NCBI RefSeq assembly: GCF_009856605.1
Contig: NZ_CP047242.1
Coordinates: forward strand, 4,780,001 to 4,844,000
Direction: 5' to 3'
Source: Trichormus variabilis 0441
GTDB taxonomy: Bacteria > Cyanobacteriota > Cyanobacteriia > Cyanobacteriales > Nostocaceae
Length of the DNA stretch: 64,000 nt
Part shown: piece after piece, positions 28,592 through 38,122 of the stretch
How the letters are laid out: each line of letters begins with the position of its first letter
Numbering within the stretch: position 1 is the first letter of the stretch
Notes under the pieces: generated by a model
Told to the model about the DNA's origin: nothing
Seen by the model: the letters and a program-made list of their open reading frames with translations, nothing else
The model's database searches: none
Program-made: the position numbers and the translations under genes

Positions 28592-29350
28592 ATGGTGAAG
28601 CTGTTGTTATTGAATTTATTGGCAAGTATTATTTTTTATACAAGTATTCCTCTGCCTTATATCAAAGGTTTAGATTTTCAAAAGGTGGCGCGGCTTGTTC
28701 CTATGGTGGGGTTAATCATTGGGGTAATTTTAGGGTTACTTGATGGAGGTATGAATTATTTGGGAATGCCCGTATTAACTCGTAGTGCCTTGGTAGTGGC
28801 ATTGTGGATTTTTATCACTGGGGGGTTACATTTAGATGGGGCGATGGATACGGCTGATGGTTTGGCTGTGGGTGACCCAGAACGGCGTTTGCAAGTGATG
28901 GCGGATAGTGCTACAGGTGCATTTGGAGCTATGAGTGCGATCGCTATATTATTACTAAAAACCTCTGCCCTCACAGAGATTGGGGAATACCGTTGGCTAG
29001 TATTAATGGCTGCTTGTGGCTGGGGACGTTGGGGACAACAAGTAGCGATCGCCTGTTATCCTTATTTAAAAGCCACTGGTAAAGGAGCATTCCATAAACA
29101 AGCTATTCGCTCATACAAAGACTTATTACCCGGATTATGCTTGATGGTTGCAGTCAGTAGCTTATTTTGGCTAGTAAATAACCATCATCTATTAATAACA
29201 GTAGTCGGATTAATTACTGGGAGTGCGATCGCTAGTTTAACAGCTGCATGGTTTAATCACAAATTAGGCGGACACACCGGCGACACCTACGGCGCAGTCG
29301 TCGAGTGGACAGAGGCTCTATTTCTCTGCGTACTGACCATACTCACATAA
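28592..29350 (+). CDS. cobS: Adenosylcobinamide-GDP ribazoletransferase (cobalamin synthase)
   Basis: 252 residues, normal length, with about six to seven membrane helices. CobS attaches the alpha-ribazole lower ligand to adenosylcobinamide-GDP, the last or next-to-last step of B12 (in cyanobacteria pseudo-B12) assembly, in the inner membrane. The diagnostic acidic motif [15 protein letters not shown] is intact, followed by [19 protein letters not shown] and the C-terminal [12 protein letters not shown]. No cobalamin riboswitch is recognisable upstream and no other cob gene is adjacent, so it is a scattered pathway member. The start is the ATG before KLLLLNLL. Confidence 0.93.
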   Translation: MVKLLLLNLLASIIFYTSIPLPYIKGLDFQKVARLVPMVGLIIGVILGLLDGGMNYLGMPVLTRSALVVALWIFITGGLHLDGAMDTADGLAVGDPERRLQVMADSATGAFGAMSAIAILLLKTSALTEIGEYRWLVLMAACGWGRWGQQVAIACYPYLKATGKGAFHKQAIRSYKDLLPGLCLMVAVSSLFWLVNNHHLLITVVGLITGSAIASLTAAWFNHKLGGHTGDTYGAVVEWTEALFLCVLTILT

Positions 29351-29564
29351 TGTACCATGTAGGCGATCGTTCTATCTGTGTTTATCTGCGTGCATCTGCG
29401 TTTAATTTTATTCCAGTTTATCCCATCATTTTAGCCTTGCCACGCCACTACTTAATATTTACTAGACACAACAAGACTTTTCACCCAGTACCCAGTCCCT
29501 AGTCCCCAGTCCCCAGCTATATGATTGAGCGATCGCCAGAATTTGGATAAAGTGATTGATGGGA

Positions 29565-30482
29565 CTATAATTTTGAATTACCCAAAGAGTGGGAATTTTT
29601 TAACTGATATTGTCGCCACTTTTCCTGCTGACGCGTTCTTTTATCTTCCGTGAGACTATCAAAACAGTGGGAGCAAGAAATACCTTCTTCATACTGAGGA
29701 GATGCCTTATCTTCTTCAGCCAAGGGATGTCCACAACAGAAACATAACTCGTGAGTTCCCGGCTCTAACCCGTGAACTACGGCAATACGTTCATCAAAAA
29801 CAAAACATTCCCCTTGCCATAAACTTTCCTCTGGCGGGATTTGCTCTAGGTATTTGAGTATACCGCCCTTGAGATGATACACCTCTGCAAAACCTTGAGA
29901 AAGCATGAAAGATGAAGCCTTTTCGCAGCGAATACCCCCAGTACAAAACATAGCAACTTTTTTGTGCTGATTCGGGTCGAGGTTTTGGCGGACATATTCC
30001 GGGAAGTCTCGAAATGAGTTAGTTTGGGGATTTTGCGCCCCCTGGAAAGTACCGATATGTACTTCGTAATCATTGCGTGTATCAATAACAATCACTTCAG
30101 GGTCAGAAATCAACTCATTCCATTCTTCAGGGGTTACATAAGTACCCACCTGTTCATTAGGGTCTACTTCTGGTAAACCTAAGGTAACAATTTCTTTTTT
30201 CAGCCGCACTTTCATCCGTTCAAATGGCGGAGTGTCTGCAGTAGATTCTTTATGCTCTAGGTCTTGTAGGCGCAAGTCAGCACGTAGATAAGATAAAACA
30301 TTATCAATGCTTAGACGCGAACCAGCAATTGTGCCGTTGATTCCTTCTTTAGCTAAGAGAATCGTACCCTTGATATCTTGGGCTAAACAATAAGCCAATA
30401 AGGGTACTTGTTTCTCGGTAAAATCCGGCAAACTGACAAATTTATAAAATGCAGCAACGATTTGCGTATTTTCTTGGTTCAT
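29565..30482 (-). CDS. trhO: tRNA uridine(34) hydroxylase, rhodanese family
   Basis: 305 residues, the size of TrhO/YceA. The family makes 5-hydroxyuridine at tRNA position 34 in an O2-dependent reaction. An N-terminal acylphosphatase-like domain (about 1-100, [12 protein letters not shown]) is followed by a rhodanese domain (about 120-215) with active-site Cys180 in [15 protein letters not shown]-terminal Cys-rich segment (CFCCGHPL and SCSHCFDSL) probably binds a metal. All are typical of the family. The gene starts about 60 bp from the tRNA-Ala gene and diverges from it, a fitting but possibly accidental neighbour for a tRNA modifier. Confidence 0.92.
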   Translation of the reverse strand: MNQENTQIVAAFYKFVSLPDFTEKQVPLLAYCLAQDIKGTILLAKEGINGTIAGSRLSIDNVLSYLRADLRLQDLEHKESTADTPPFERMKVRLKKEIVTLGLPEVDPNEQVGTYVTPEEWNELISDPEVIVIDTRNDYEVHIGTFQGAQNPQTNSFRDFPEYVRQNLDPNQHKKVAMFCTGGIRCEKASSFMLSQGFAEVYHLKGGILKYLEQIPPEESLWQGECFVFDERIAVVHGLEPGTHELCFCCGHPLAEEDKASPQYEEGISCSHCFDSLTEDKRTRQQEKWRQYQLKNSHSLGNSKL

Positions 30483-30541
30483 CCTTTTGTAAAAAACAGA
30501 GTTTTCGATTATGATATTGAAGGTTATAAATTCAATTTTAC

Positions 30542-30614
30542 GGGGGTTTAGCTCAGTTGGTAGAGCGCCTGCTTTGCAAGCAGGATGTCAGCGGTTCGAG
30601 TCCGCTAACCTCCA
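30542..30614 (+). tRNA. tRNA-Ala (anticodon TGC)
   Basis: A full 73-base cloverleaf can be drawn: 7-bp acceptor stem (GGGGGTT with AACCTCC, one G-T pair), D arm GCTC...GAGC, anticodon arm CCTGC-TTTGCAA-GCAGG, five-base variable loop ATGTC, T arm AGCGG-TTCGAGT-CCGCT and discriminator A. The anticodon TGC reads Ala codons. The 3' CCA is not encoded, as usual in cyanobacteria. A TATAAA lies just upstream. Confidence 0.97.
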
Positions 30615-30626
30615 TTAACGTAAATT

Positions 30627-30697
30627 AGGGTATAGGGGTGTAGGGGTATAGGGGAAAGAATAAAACCAAATTCTTCCCTTACACCCTCACACCCTCA
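30627..30697. terminator. G-rich / C-rich inverted repeat between convergent genes
   Basis: TAGGGTATAGGGGTGTAGGG is followed by GGGGAAAGAA, loop, TTCTTCCC and then TACACCCTCACACCCTC. The arms pair imperfectly over much of their length. Lying between the tRNA 3' end and the end of the convergent methyltransferase gene, it is a plausible bidirectional terminator derived from the short tandem G-rich repeat. Confidence 0.5.
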
Positions 30698-30702
30698 AAT
30701 AA

Positions 30703-31335
30703 CTAACGTTGAAAGACCACCGAAAGGTTATTAGCAGGCATTTGGTAGGTTTTATGCAGTTGGAGATTTTGTTGTTTAGCTGCTGCAATCACGTCTTCCA
30801 GGTTGCGTACTCCCCACTCTGGATTTTGGGAACGTAAGGATTCATCGAAGGCGGCGTTACTTGGGGCGGTATGTTCTCCCCCTTGTTTATAAGGCCCGTA
30901 AAGATAAAGAATCCCGCCTGGTGGCAAAATCCGCCCCGCACCAGCCAAGAGTCCCAAACAAGCTGACCAAGGGGAAATGTGAATCATATTAATATTAACT
31001 ATGGCAGCAATGGGGGCATCGTTGAGAATTGCGTCCTTTTCTACTGACCAAATTGGCTGACTAGCATCAAGTTCTACAGGTGGGTAAAGATTATCGCTGG
31101 GAAATTGTGCAGTCCAGGCGGTGATACTAGCCCGTAATTCAGGATTTGGGTCAGAGGGTAGCCATTTTCGTGGTTGAAGGCGGGGAGCAAAGAAAATGGC
31201 GTGTTCACCTGTACCACTGGCAATTTCTAGAATAGTGCCACTGGCAGGCAAAACTTGTAAAAGCACTTCTAAGATGGGTTCACGGTTGCGTTGTGTTGCT
31301 GGTGCATATTTGCGGGGGTCTTGTGGTGTGTTCAT
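30703..31335 (-). CDS. SAM-dependent methyltransferase-like protein, DUF938 family
   Basis: 210 residues. The N-terminus KYAPATQRNREPILEVL and the glycine-rich SAM loop EIASGTGEHAIFFA match the DUF938 family of class I methyltransferase folds. NINMIHISPW and LYLYGPYKQGGEHT are further conserved-looking segments. Substrate is unknown and no characterised role comes to mind. It is monocistronic, with the ATG at 31335 giving a normal start. Confidence 0.88.
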   Translation of the reverse strand: MNTPQDPRKYAPATQRNREPILEVLLQVLPASGTILEIASGTGEHAIFFAPRLQPRKWLPSDPNPELRASITAWTAQFPSDNLYPPVELDASQPIWSVEKDAILNDAPIAAIVNINMIHISPWSACLGLLAGAGRILPPGGILYLYGPYKQGGEHTAPSNAAFDESLRSQNPEWGVRNLEDVIAAAKQQNLQLHKTYQMPANNLSVVFQR

Positions 31336-31418
31336 CTGGCTGTGTAGAGTAATTCATTATTAAACTAACAGCGATTGGGCTACCCTCCACCGTAGGCGAA
31401 TGTCACTAGGAGCATCAC

Positions 31419-32831
31419 TTGCCGAAATTAATCAACTCTACCCAACCACCCCTAAAATTTATCCCCCACAGTTTTAACCCCCTCATTCTCAGGTTAATGC
31501 AGTGGTTACTACCTCTTGTGTTGCGCTTTCGCACACGCCCTTGGCTCCCGGCTGGTATCGTCAAAATTGAAGCGAAAAATTCTGAGACATTAGCAGAACT
31601 TTATCAACAATTCCAAAGTGGGAAAATTCGCTTTTTAATGGCATTTCGCCACCCAGAGGTAGAAGACCCCTTGTGTATGTTGTACTTAATTTCTCGCATT
31701 GTTCCACAGGTGGCGCGTCAAAAAGGTATCAGGTTGCAATATCCAGTTCACAGTCATTTTGTCTATGACAGAGGAATGACAATATGGGCTGGAAATTGGT
31801 TGGGTTGGTTGTTTTCTCAGTTGGGAGGTGTGCCAATTCGGCGCGGAAGACGGTTAGATAGGCAAGCTATTCAAACAGCAAGGGATTTATTCGCTAACGC
31901 TCTATTCCCCATTGCTGTCGCGCCTGAAGGCGGGAATAATGGTCACAGTGGTATAGTCAGCCCTCTGGAACCTGGTGTTTCCCAATTGGGGTTTTGGTGT
32001 GTGGAAGACTTGCACAAAGCTAACCGGACTGAAACTGTGGTCATTGTGCCGGTATCTATCCAATATCGTTATGTTACGCCGCCTTGGTCTAAATTAGATG
32101 AGTTGTTGAGTAAGTTAGAAGTTGATAGCGGTTTACCAGTGCAATCAGTTGGGGAGTCTGCAATCAATCAACCGGAGATTTACTATCAACGCATTTGTCG
32201 CTTGGGTGAATATTTAGTTACAGAGATGGAAGAGTTTTATCGCCGCTTCTATCACCAAGATATCCCCAACACTATAGCCACAGAAGAATCTACCACGCCC
32301 AATCAGGTGTTAATTGCCAGACTGCATCGTTTATTAGATAAAGCGTTACAAGTTTCTGAGCAGTATTTTGGTATTCCCGCCCAAGGTAATTTTATCGACC
32401 GTTGTCGCCGTTTAGAAGAAGCCAGTTGGAATCGTATATATAGAGAAGATTTACCAGATATCGATAATTTACCTTCCTTCCAACGGGGACTTGCTGACTG
32501 GGTAGCCCAAGAAGCAGACTTACGAATACAGCATATGCGTCTGGTAGAAAGTTTTGTGGCTGTGAATGCTACCTATATACAAGAAAAATATAGTGCAGAC
32601 AGATTTGCCGAGACGGCTTTACTAATGTTTGATATGCTTTCTCGTATACAAGAATCGACTCTACCAGGAAGACCAAGGTTAGGTTTACGGGAGGCGGTAA
32701 TTAAGGTGGGTGAGCCAATTTCTGTCACGGAACGCTGGGAAAAGGTGCATGATAACCGCCAAGCGGCTAAAAAGGCTGTGAGTAATTTAACTCAAGATTT
32801 ACAGGTGGCTTTGGAAAATTTGATTGATTAG
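31419..32831 (+). CDS. 1-acyl-sn-glycerol-3-phosphate acyltransferase (PlsC) family protein
   Basis: 470 residues with a TTG start in this reading; the next in-frame ATG is MQWLLPL at residue 27, so the true N-terminus is uncertain. The acyltransferase block has HPEVED (HX4D, about residue 78), GGVPIRRGRR and FPIAVAPEGG, the classical PlsC motifs I-III. It would transfer acyl chains to lyso-lipids at the membrane. The protein is almost twice the length of PlsC; the extra C-terminal about 230 residues are helical and unassigned, a build common to a cyanobacterial subfamily. The true acceptor is unknown. Confidence 0.82.
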   Translation: MPKLINSTQPPLKFIPHSFNPLILRLMQWLLPLVLRFRTRPWLPAGIVKIEAKNSETLAELYQQFQSGKIRFLMAFRHPEVEDPLCMLYLISRIVPQVARQKGIRLQYPVHSHFVYDRGMTIWAGNWLGWLFSQLGGVPIRRGRRLDRQAIQTARDLFANALFPIAVAPEGGNNGHSGIVSPLEPGVSQLGFWCVEDLHKANRTETVVIVPVSIQYRYVTPPWSKLDELLSKLEVDSGLPVQSVGESAINQPEIYYQRICRLGEYLVTEMEEFYRRFYHQDIPNTIATEESTTPNQVLIARLHRLLDKALQVSEQYFGIPAQGNFIDRCRRLEEASWNRIYREDLPDIDNLPSFQRGLADWVAQEADLRIQHMRLVESFVAVNATYIQEKYSADRFAETALLMFDMLSRIQESTLPGRPRLGLREAVIKVGEPISVTERWEKVHDNRQAAKKAVSNLTQDLQVALENLID

Positions 32832-32900
32832 GGATTGGGGATTGGGGATTGGGTGAAGAAGAAGACGCGATGAATCGCGTCTCTACAAGGTGGTTTATTT

Positions 32901-32976
32901 TGAATTTTGAATTTTGCGGAAAGTTCTGTAGGCGGGTTTCCCGCCGTAGGAAACTTTTCAAGACGAATTTTGAATT
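32901..32976. repeat. Dispersed repeat family B, copy 2 (inverted)
   Basis: TGAATTTTGCGGAAAGTT at the left and AACTTTTCAAGACGAATTTT at the right, with GGCGGGTTTCCCGCC in the middle. It lies just beyond the 3' end of fhuB. Confidence 0.7.
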
Positions 32977-32981
32977 GTTAA

Positions 32982-34916
32982 TCAATGCTTTTGGTTTCCT
33001 CCTAGTAACCAGAGGAAATAAGGTGTACCAATTAGGGCGGTGACTAATCCAGAGGGAATTTCTTTGGGAGCTAAAACAACGCGACCAACGGTATCAGCTA
33101 AAGTGACTAAAATAGCACCGAAAATTGCCGCTATGGGTACTAGTTGGCGGTGTCGAGAACCTACTAATAAACGTGCAGCGTGGGGAGCAATTAACCCTAC
33201 AAAGCTAATAGTTCCCACCGTAGAGACAGCAGCAGCAGCTAAAGCAACTGCGATCGCTAATATTACACCACGAGCTTGCTGTAAACGCATCCCCAAAATC
33301 TGTGGTAAATCTTCTCCTAAGGCCATCACATCTAATTTACGGGCAAATAACCAGCCCAAAGGCAATAAAATTAAGGGAAAAGCCAGTAATTGCCATACTT
33401 CATCCCACTGACGAGCGTAGGTACTCCCAGCTAACCACACCAAGGACTGAGATACTTGTAATTTTGACTTCACCACTAATAGGTTAATTCCCGCCGCGCA
33501 AAACGCAGATACCGCTATTCCTATCAACGCTAGTCTCCCTGGTGCTACGCCGTTTTGCCAAGCTGCTAGATAAACTACACCAAAGGCGACGACTGCACCA
33601 ATAAACGCAGCAATTGGGATAAATGTTACAGGTGTGTTAGGTAGTAACACTAATACAAGTAATGCCCCAAAACCTGCACCTGAAGTAATGCCCATAATTT
33701 CCGGCCCAGCCAAGGGATTGCGGACTACTCCCTGTAACAATAAACCACTGATGGCTAAGGCTGCTCCTGCTAATAATGCTACTAGTAAGCGGGGTAGGCG
33801 CAAGTATAAGACTATTCTTTCGGTGAGTGCGTCACTATTACCATTGAAGACTTGAGTTAGTTGATGAATATCTAAATGAATATTGCCGAGGGATAACCCT
33901 ATAAGCAATACCAGTAATAAGCAAGAACAACCAGCTAAAAGTAAAACAGGATACTGGAGGCGGGATTTTATCTGTATTAGTAAAGCATTATTCCCCTCTG
34001 TCTTTGTCAACAAACGCGGCGATGAACGCACCAACCAGACTAAAAACGGTGCGCCTAATAAAGCTGTGATACCTCCCGCAGGTAATTCACTAGATATCTG
34101 TTGTGCTATGAAGTCAGCCCCTAATAATATGACTGCGCCCCAAATCGCTGCTGATGGTAATAAAATTTGGTGTTGGCGACATCCCATCAATTTGCCTATA
34201 TGGGGTGCAACTAAACCTACAAAGCCAATTGGCCCGATTACACTCACAGCAACGGAGGCTAAAAATATACCTAGTAGGGTGCTAGATAAGCGTGTCCACT
34301 GGACTTTTGAACCCAGGGAACGGGCGACATCTTCACCCATGAGGAGGACATCTAGGGGTTTGGCGATGAGGAAAACTGCGATCGCTCCTAATAATACTCT
34401 AGGTGCGGCGTAAATACTTCCCTGCCAGTTGGTTTGTAATAAAGAACCTGCACCCCAAAAAAATAAATCACGGGTTTGGTTTTCGTAGAGTAGTTGTAAA
34501 GCAGAGGTGAAGGCGGCTAAGGCGAGGGAAACAGCCATTCCGGAGAGGGTGAGGCGGATGGGGGTAATTTCCTTTCCGGCGATGGCGTATACCAGTAAGG
34601 CGGCTAATAAACCACCTGTGAATGCTACCAATAAAGGCGACCAGGCAAATATCTCTGGTGCAAAGATGGTTGTGGCGGTGATGGCTAAATATGCACCTGC
34701 GTTGATTCCTAATGTGGCGGGGGAGGCTAGGGGGTTACGGGTAACTGTCTGGAATAGTGCGCCGGCGATTCCTAAAGATGCGCCTGATAAGATACCGATA
34801 ACAGTGCGGGGTAGTTTGATGTAGAGGAGGATGTCTTCTGGGGTGGTGATGGGGTTGCTGTGGAGGAAGAGGAGGGGGAGGAGGAGGAGGATTGGGGTGA
34901 GGAGGGGTTTAAACAT
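32982..34916 (-). CDS. fhuB: Ferric-siderophore ABC transporter, fused double permease (FhuB-type)
   Basis: 644 residues made of two homologous FecCD-type permease halves (about 1-310 and 320-640), each with about ten helices. Each half has the LPRxxxxxLxGAxLxxxGxxxQ motif (residues about 34-55 and about 368-390) and the GLVAPHIGKLMGCRQHQ / GLIAPHAARLLVGSRHRQ coupling region that contacts the ATPase. The fusion is the FhuB arrangement used for hydroxamate siderophores. It is last in the co-oriented fhuC-fhuD-fhuB set and starts 111 bp after fhuD. It should import ferric schizokinen-type complexes across the inner membrane. Confidence 0.92.
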   Translation of the reverse strand: MFKPLLTPILLLLPLLFLHSNPITTPEDILLYIKLPRTVIGILSGASLGIAGALFQTVTRNPLASPATLGINAGAYLAITATTIFAPEIFAWSPLLVAFTGGLLAALLVYAIAGKEITPIRLTLSGMAVSLALAAFTSALQLLYENQTRDLFFWGAGSLLQTNWQGSIYAAPRVLLGAIAVFLIAKPLDVLLMGEDVARSLGSKVQWTRLSSTLLGIFLASVAVSVIGPIGFVGLVAPHIGKLMGCRQHQILLPSAAIWGAVILLGADFIAQQISSELPAGGITALLGAPFLVWLVRSSPRLLTKTEGNNALLIQIKSRLQYPVLLLAGCSCLLLVLLIGLSLGNIHLDIHQLTQVFNGNSDALTERIVLYLRLPRLLVALLAGAALAISGLLLQGVVRNPLAGPEIMGITSGAGFGALLVLVLLPNTPVTFIPIAAFIGAVVAFGVVYLAAWQNGVAPGRLALIGIAVSAFCAAGINLLVVKSKLQVSQSLVWLAGSTYARQWDEVWQLLAFPLILLPLGWLFARKLDVMALGEDLPQILGMRLQQARGVILAIAVALAAAAVSTVGTISFVGLIAPHAARLLVGSRHRQLVPIAAIFGAILVTLADTVGRVVLAPKEIPSGLVTALIGTPYFLWLLGGNQKH

Positions 34917-35027
34917 GGGGGAATTGAACGCAGAGGGGCGCGGTGAACCAGCGTTGTAGGAGGGTTTCCCTCCGTAGACGACTGGTGAACCCGAAGGGAG
35001 GTTAGCGCGGAGGTGCGCGGAGGGATC

Positions 35028-35930
35028 TTATGTGAGGGTTTTAATGATTTTATCTACTAGGATTTGGGCTGATAGGGGGCCGCCGAATAGCCAGGTATCT
35101 GGGGCGATCGCATACAATCTTTTTTGCTGGACGAATTGTAGTTTTTGCCAGACGGGGTTAGTTTCTAGTTGTTGTTTGTAGGGGCTATTGGGGGCGGAAA
35201 TATAGATGAAGTTGGCGGTTTCGACTTTTGGGAGTGCTTCTACCCACACTGTATTAAAGCCAAAACGGTCGAATTCTCCTTTCCAGGCGTTTTTTAAACC
35301 GATTGCTGTGAGGATTTGTGCAGCCATTGAGTTATCGGTAAACAGGCGGATTTGGGGGGCGTTGTCGCTGAATTGTCCGAGGACGAAATCAGGTTTTTGA
35401 GTATTTTTGATGCGGGTGGCTACTGTTTGAAATTGGGTTTGCATTTGCTGAAGCACTTTCTCCCCTACATCCCGACGGTTGACGCTTTCGGCAATTTTGC
35501 GGAATGTTTGCTGCATCTCATCGAGTTGATTTGAGTTTTCCGCCGAGGGATAGGGGTTAAATATGAGGGTGGGGGCGATCGCAGATAAGGTATCGTAAAT
35601 AGTCTGGTGTCTTAAATCTACACCTAAAATTAAATCAGGTTTTAATTGGGCGATCGCTTCTAAACTCGGTTCTTGGCGTGTCCCTACATCAACTACACTC
35701 TCATCTAGGGATGGTTGCACATTTACATATTTTTTATAACCCTGGATATCTGCAACTCCTACAGGCTGGATTCCCAAAGCTAAAAGGTTTTCTGCATACA
35801 CCCATTCTAGGGCGACTACTCTGGTTGCAGTTTTACTTGCAGCTTGGGGACGAGGAGAACGATTACAAGCCGCCGTCAAAGCGGAAGCAGTCGCCGCAGT
35901 TAAAAAGGTGCGTCTAGTGAATTTGATCAT
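35028..35930 (-). CDS. fhuD: Iron-siderophore substrate-binding protein (FhuD-type lipoprotein)
   Basis: The start at ATG 35930 (MIKFTRRTF) overlaps the fhuC stop as ATGA and has GGAG upstream; this gives 300 residues. The N-terminus has a twin-arginine TRRTFL and a lipobox LTAAC (Cys22), so it is probably a Tat-exported lipoprotein. The mature part is a class III binding protein of the FecB/FhuD type: VVALEWVYAENLLALGIQPV, KPDLILGVD and a long connecting helix with RDVGEKVLQQM. It captures the ferric hydroxamate in the periplasm and hands it to FhuB. Confidence 0.92.
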   Translation of the reverse strand: MIKFTRRTFLTAATASALTAACNRSPRPQAASKTATRVVALEWVYAENLLALGIQPVGVADIQGYKKYVNVQPSLDESVVDVGTRQEPSLEAIAQLKPDLILGVDLRHQTIYDTLSAIAPTLIFNPYPSAENSNQLDEMQQTFRKIAESVNRRDVGEKVLQQMQTQFQTVATRIKNTQKPDFVLGQFSDNAPQIRLFTDNSMAAQILTAIGLKNAWKGEFDRFGFNTVWVEALPKVETANFIYISAPNSPYKQQLETNPVWQKLQFVQQKRLYAIAPDTWLFGGPLSAQILVDKIIKTLT

Positions 35931-36733
35931 CTTGCTAACTCTCCTTCTGGGATACCTAAATGACAAGGTAAACAAGTCGGATAGCCATTGATGGGATGGG
36001 GAATCACGGTCATTTCTACACCAAACACTTGCTGAATGTTGCTGGCTGTCATCACTTCTTGGGGAGTACCTGCGGTGACTATATTTCCTTGTTTGAGCAT
36101 AATTAGGCGATCGCTATACGCTGCGGCTTGATTCAAATCATGTAACACCCAACCAACAGTAATTCCATGTTCTTGGTTGAGTCGTCGCACTAAGGCTAAA
36201 ACTTCTATTTGATGGCGGATATCTAGATATGTTGTGGGTTCATCGAGTAATAACACCTGGGTTTGCTGGGCTAACGCCATTGCAATCCAAGCCCTCTGGC
36301 GTTCACCTCCCGAAAGGGTATCTACTATCCTATCTGCTAAGGCTTCTAAGCCAGTCACAGCTAACGCCCATTCCATCGCGGCGATATCTTTTTGGGAAAA
36401 ACCCCCCAATAGATTCTGATGGGGGTAGCGTCCATAACCAATCAATTCCTTGACTGTAATTGCTGATGGAATTTCCGAGAATTGAGGTAGCATTGCTAAC
36501 TTTCGTGCCAATTGTTTAGTCGGGATTTTGGCAATATTACAACCGTCAATATAAACTGCACCCCGGATTGGTGTTAATAATCTCGCTAGGGTACGCAATA
36601 CCGTACTTTTACCCGAACCGTTTGGTCCCAGTAAAGCCGTGATTTCGCCTTCCGGGAGGGTGATGGAGAGGTCAGAAACGATAATTCGGTGGTCATAAGC
36701 AATTTTCAGATTATGAGTATCAATGGCTACCAA
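35927..36733 (-). CDS. fhuC: Ferric-siderophore ABC transporter ATP-binding protein
   Basis: 268 residues. Walker A GPNGSGKST (36-44), Q-loop LPQFSE, signature LSGGERQRAWIAMAL, Walker B VLLLDEPTTYLD and the switch His in VLHDLNQAA are all intact, so it should be an active ATPase. The sequence type (DEPTTYLDIRHQ) is that of the FepC/FhuC family for iron chelates. Its stop overlaps the fhuD start by 4 bp. A 289-bp gap separates it from the upstream sucrase/ferredoxin-like gene, so it may have its own promoter. Confidence 0.94.
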   Translation of the reverse strand: MVAIDTHNLKIAYDHRIIVSDLSITLPEGEITALLGPNGSGKSTVLRTLARLLTPIRGAVYIDGCNIAKIPTKQLARKLAMLPQFSEIPSAITVKELIGYGRYPHQNLLGGFSQKDIAAMEWALAVTGLEALADRIVDTLSGGERQRAWIAMALAQQTQVLLLDEPTTYLDIRHQIEVLALVRRLNQEHGITVGWVLHDLNQAAAYSDRLIMLKQGNIVTAGTPQEVMTASNIQQVFGVEMTVIPHPINGYPTCLPCHLGIPEGELAR

Positions 36734-37022
36734 TTCCTAGCCTCCCAGAAGTTAATGAGATATTTTAGCAATTATTTTGGTTAGTTTATAAGATTAATGC
36801 CAAGAACACAACCCTGGTTACAAATAGCTGTAGAGAATAAGAATCAATAGATTCTCTCACTTATCATCCTGCATCCCTGCATTGAACAGCATGGCATATT
36901 TTCGATTTGCAAGTTCCCGATCTCCGCAGTTGGGACAATCCCAGGCTCTGATATCCTGCCCCAATTAATCATAGAAAAGTGTAAAAATCCAACTATCTTT
37001 TATTTATAATTATTAATTCATT

Positions 37023-38018
37023 TTATTCCTTTAAAGGTAAGCATCTTAAATTGAAAACCTGATATTGGGGAATAGGAAATAAGTTTTTATCCTTGCTTTG
37101 GTGTTGAGTTATAACTTGATGGGTTTGTTTGATTATCCCTTGGTATTTACCTTTAATTTCTTGATTAGGACTAACAAAATCAACTTCTACCAAAGCCTCG
37201 GTTTTATCTTCTGTTAACTCTAAAATCCGACCAAATTTTAAGTATTCATACCAATTCCATTCTTCTTGTAACCAAATTTCTCCTTCTAAAATTTGAGCAA
37301 AAGGAGGTAATCCAAAAAAACCACGATAAAAGGGGCGAAGTTGACTAATATCGCCTTTTTGATAGATAATATTAGGTAAAATTTCCCAAGTAAGATGACC
37401 CCAGCTACGTCCATAGGGCATATCAATTAAAGTAGGAGCAAATTGATGTCCTCCAAAGTGACTACATCTCCAGATGCGCAGATGAGAACAGGCATAATTT
37501 TGACGTAGTTCTTGATAAATAGGATAGCCAAAACGAGCGCAAGCTACATCTACATTACCATGAGTACAAACCATGATTTCTCGAATATGGGAAGTATCCT
37601 GGAGGTATTTATCAAAATTTGTCAATAACTGAGGTTGTTTATAAAGAGTAAATATCAGTTCTCCAATCAATTCCCTGGGGAGAATATATTCTCGCTTATC
37701 ATATTTAGCAAATAATTGAGCAGGTCGGGAATAATGAAAGATTCTTATATTATCTGATGTGGAATACTCGTGATCTGGTGCGATCGCTAATTGCCAAAAT
37801 TTAATTTTCTGTTGTTGATGAATTTCCTGTATTAAATCTATTGCTGCTTGTGGTATGGGTTGAGGTTTTGCCAACATATTCACATTCCAAGGCTGTTCTA
37901 TTTCAAACATCAGCCAGGAATCAAAAGGGTAAAGAGTACCTAAAGTATCTTCTCCGTTTTGCTTAGAAACCTCAGAGCAAAAACGGCATTTCATTAGTTC
38001 TGGATCATAATTTGTCAT
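37023..38018 (-). CDS. Sucrase/ferredoxin-like protein with CX8C...HXGGH [2Fe-2S] motif
   Basis: 331 residues. It matches the sucrase/ferredoxin-like family (thioredoxin-fold ferredoxins). Cys151 and Cys160 in CTHGNVDVAC are followed 26 residues later by His187 and His191 in HFGGH. From established work on yeast Apd1/Aim32, this CX8C-Xn-HXGGH pattern ligates a [2Fe-2S] cluster with two Cys and two His. An extra CxxC (11-14) is present at the N-terminus. No sucrase activity is implied by the family name. Its place between siderophore biosynthesis and uptake genes suggests electron delivery to the ferric siderophore, but this is inference. Confidence 0.82.
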   Translation of the reverse strand: MTNYDPELMKCRFCSEVSKQNGEDTLGTLYPFDSWLMFEIEQPWNVNMLAKPQPIPQAAIDLIQEIHQQQKIKFWQLAIAPDHEYSTSDNIRIFHYSRPAQLFAKYDKREYILPRELIGELIFTLYKQPQLLTNFDKYLQDTSHIREIMVCTHGNVDVACARFGYPIYQELRQNYACSHLRIWRCSHFGGHQFAPTLIDMPYGRSWGHLTWEILPNIIYQKGDISQLRPFYRGFFGLPPFAQILEGEIWLQEEWNWYEYLKFGRILELTEDKTEALVEVDFVSPNQEIKGKYQGIIKQTHQVITQHQSKDKNLFPIPQYQVFNLRCLPLKE

Positions 38019-38122
38019 CAGCTTGTTTATCTTTTGGTTTGATAAGATTAGAAAATCAAGTTTTAATTTATGTATAATTCTTGTATTTTATTGGGAAATT
38101 GTTCTATTGATATCTATTTTTA

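Noticed and set aside
29305..29502. 65-residue ORF overlapping the cobS end
   Set aside because: It starts inside cobS in another frame and runs into short AGTCCCCAGT repeats.
32849..33043. Small ORFs on both strands over 32767-33043
   Set aside because: They translate repeat family B and the fhuB 3' end; no ribosome-binding site or protein-like pattern.
33040..34824. Series of plus-strand ORFs within fhuB
   Set aside because: Antisense shadows of the double permease; Pro/Thr/Lys-rich products as expected for antisense of hydrophobic helices.
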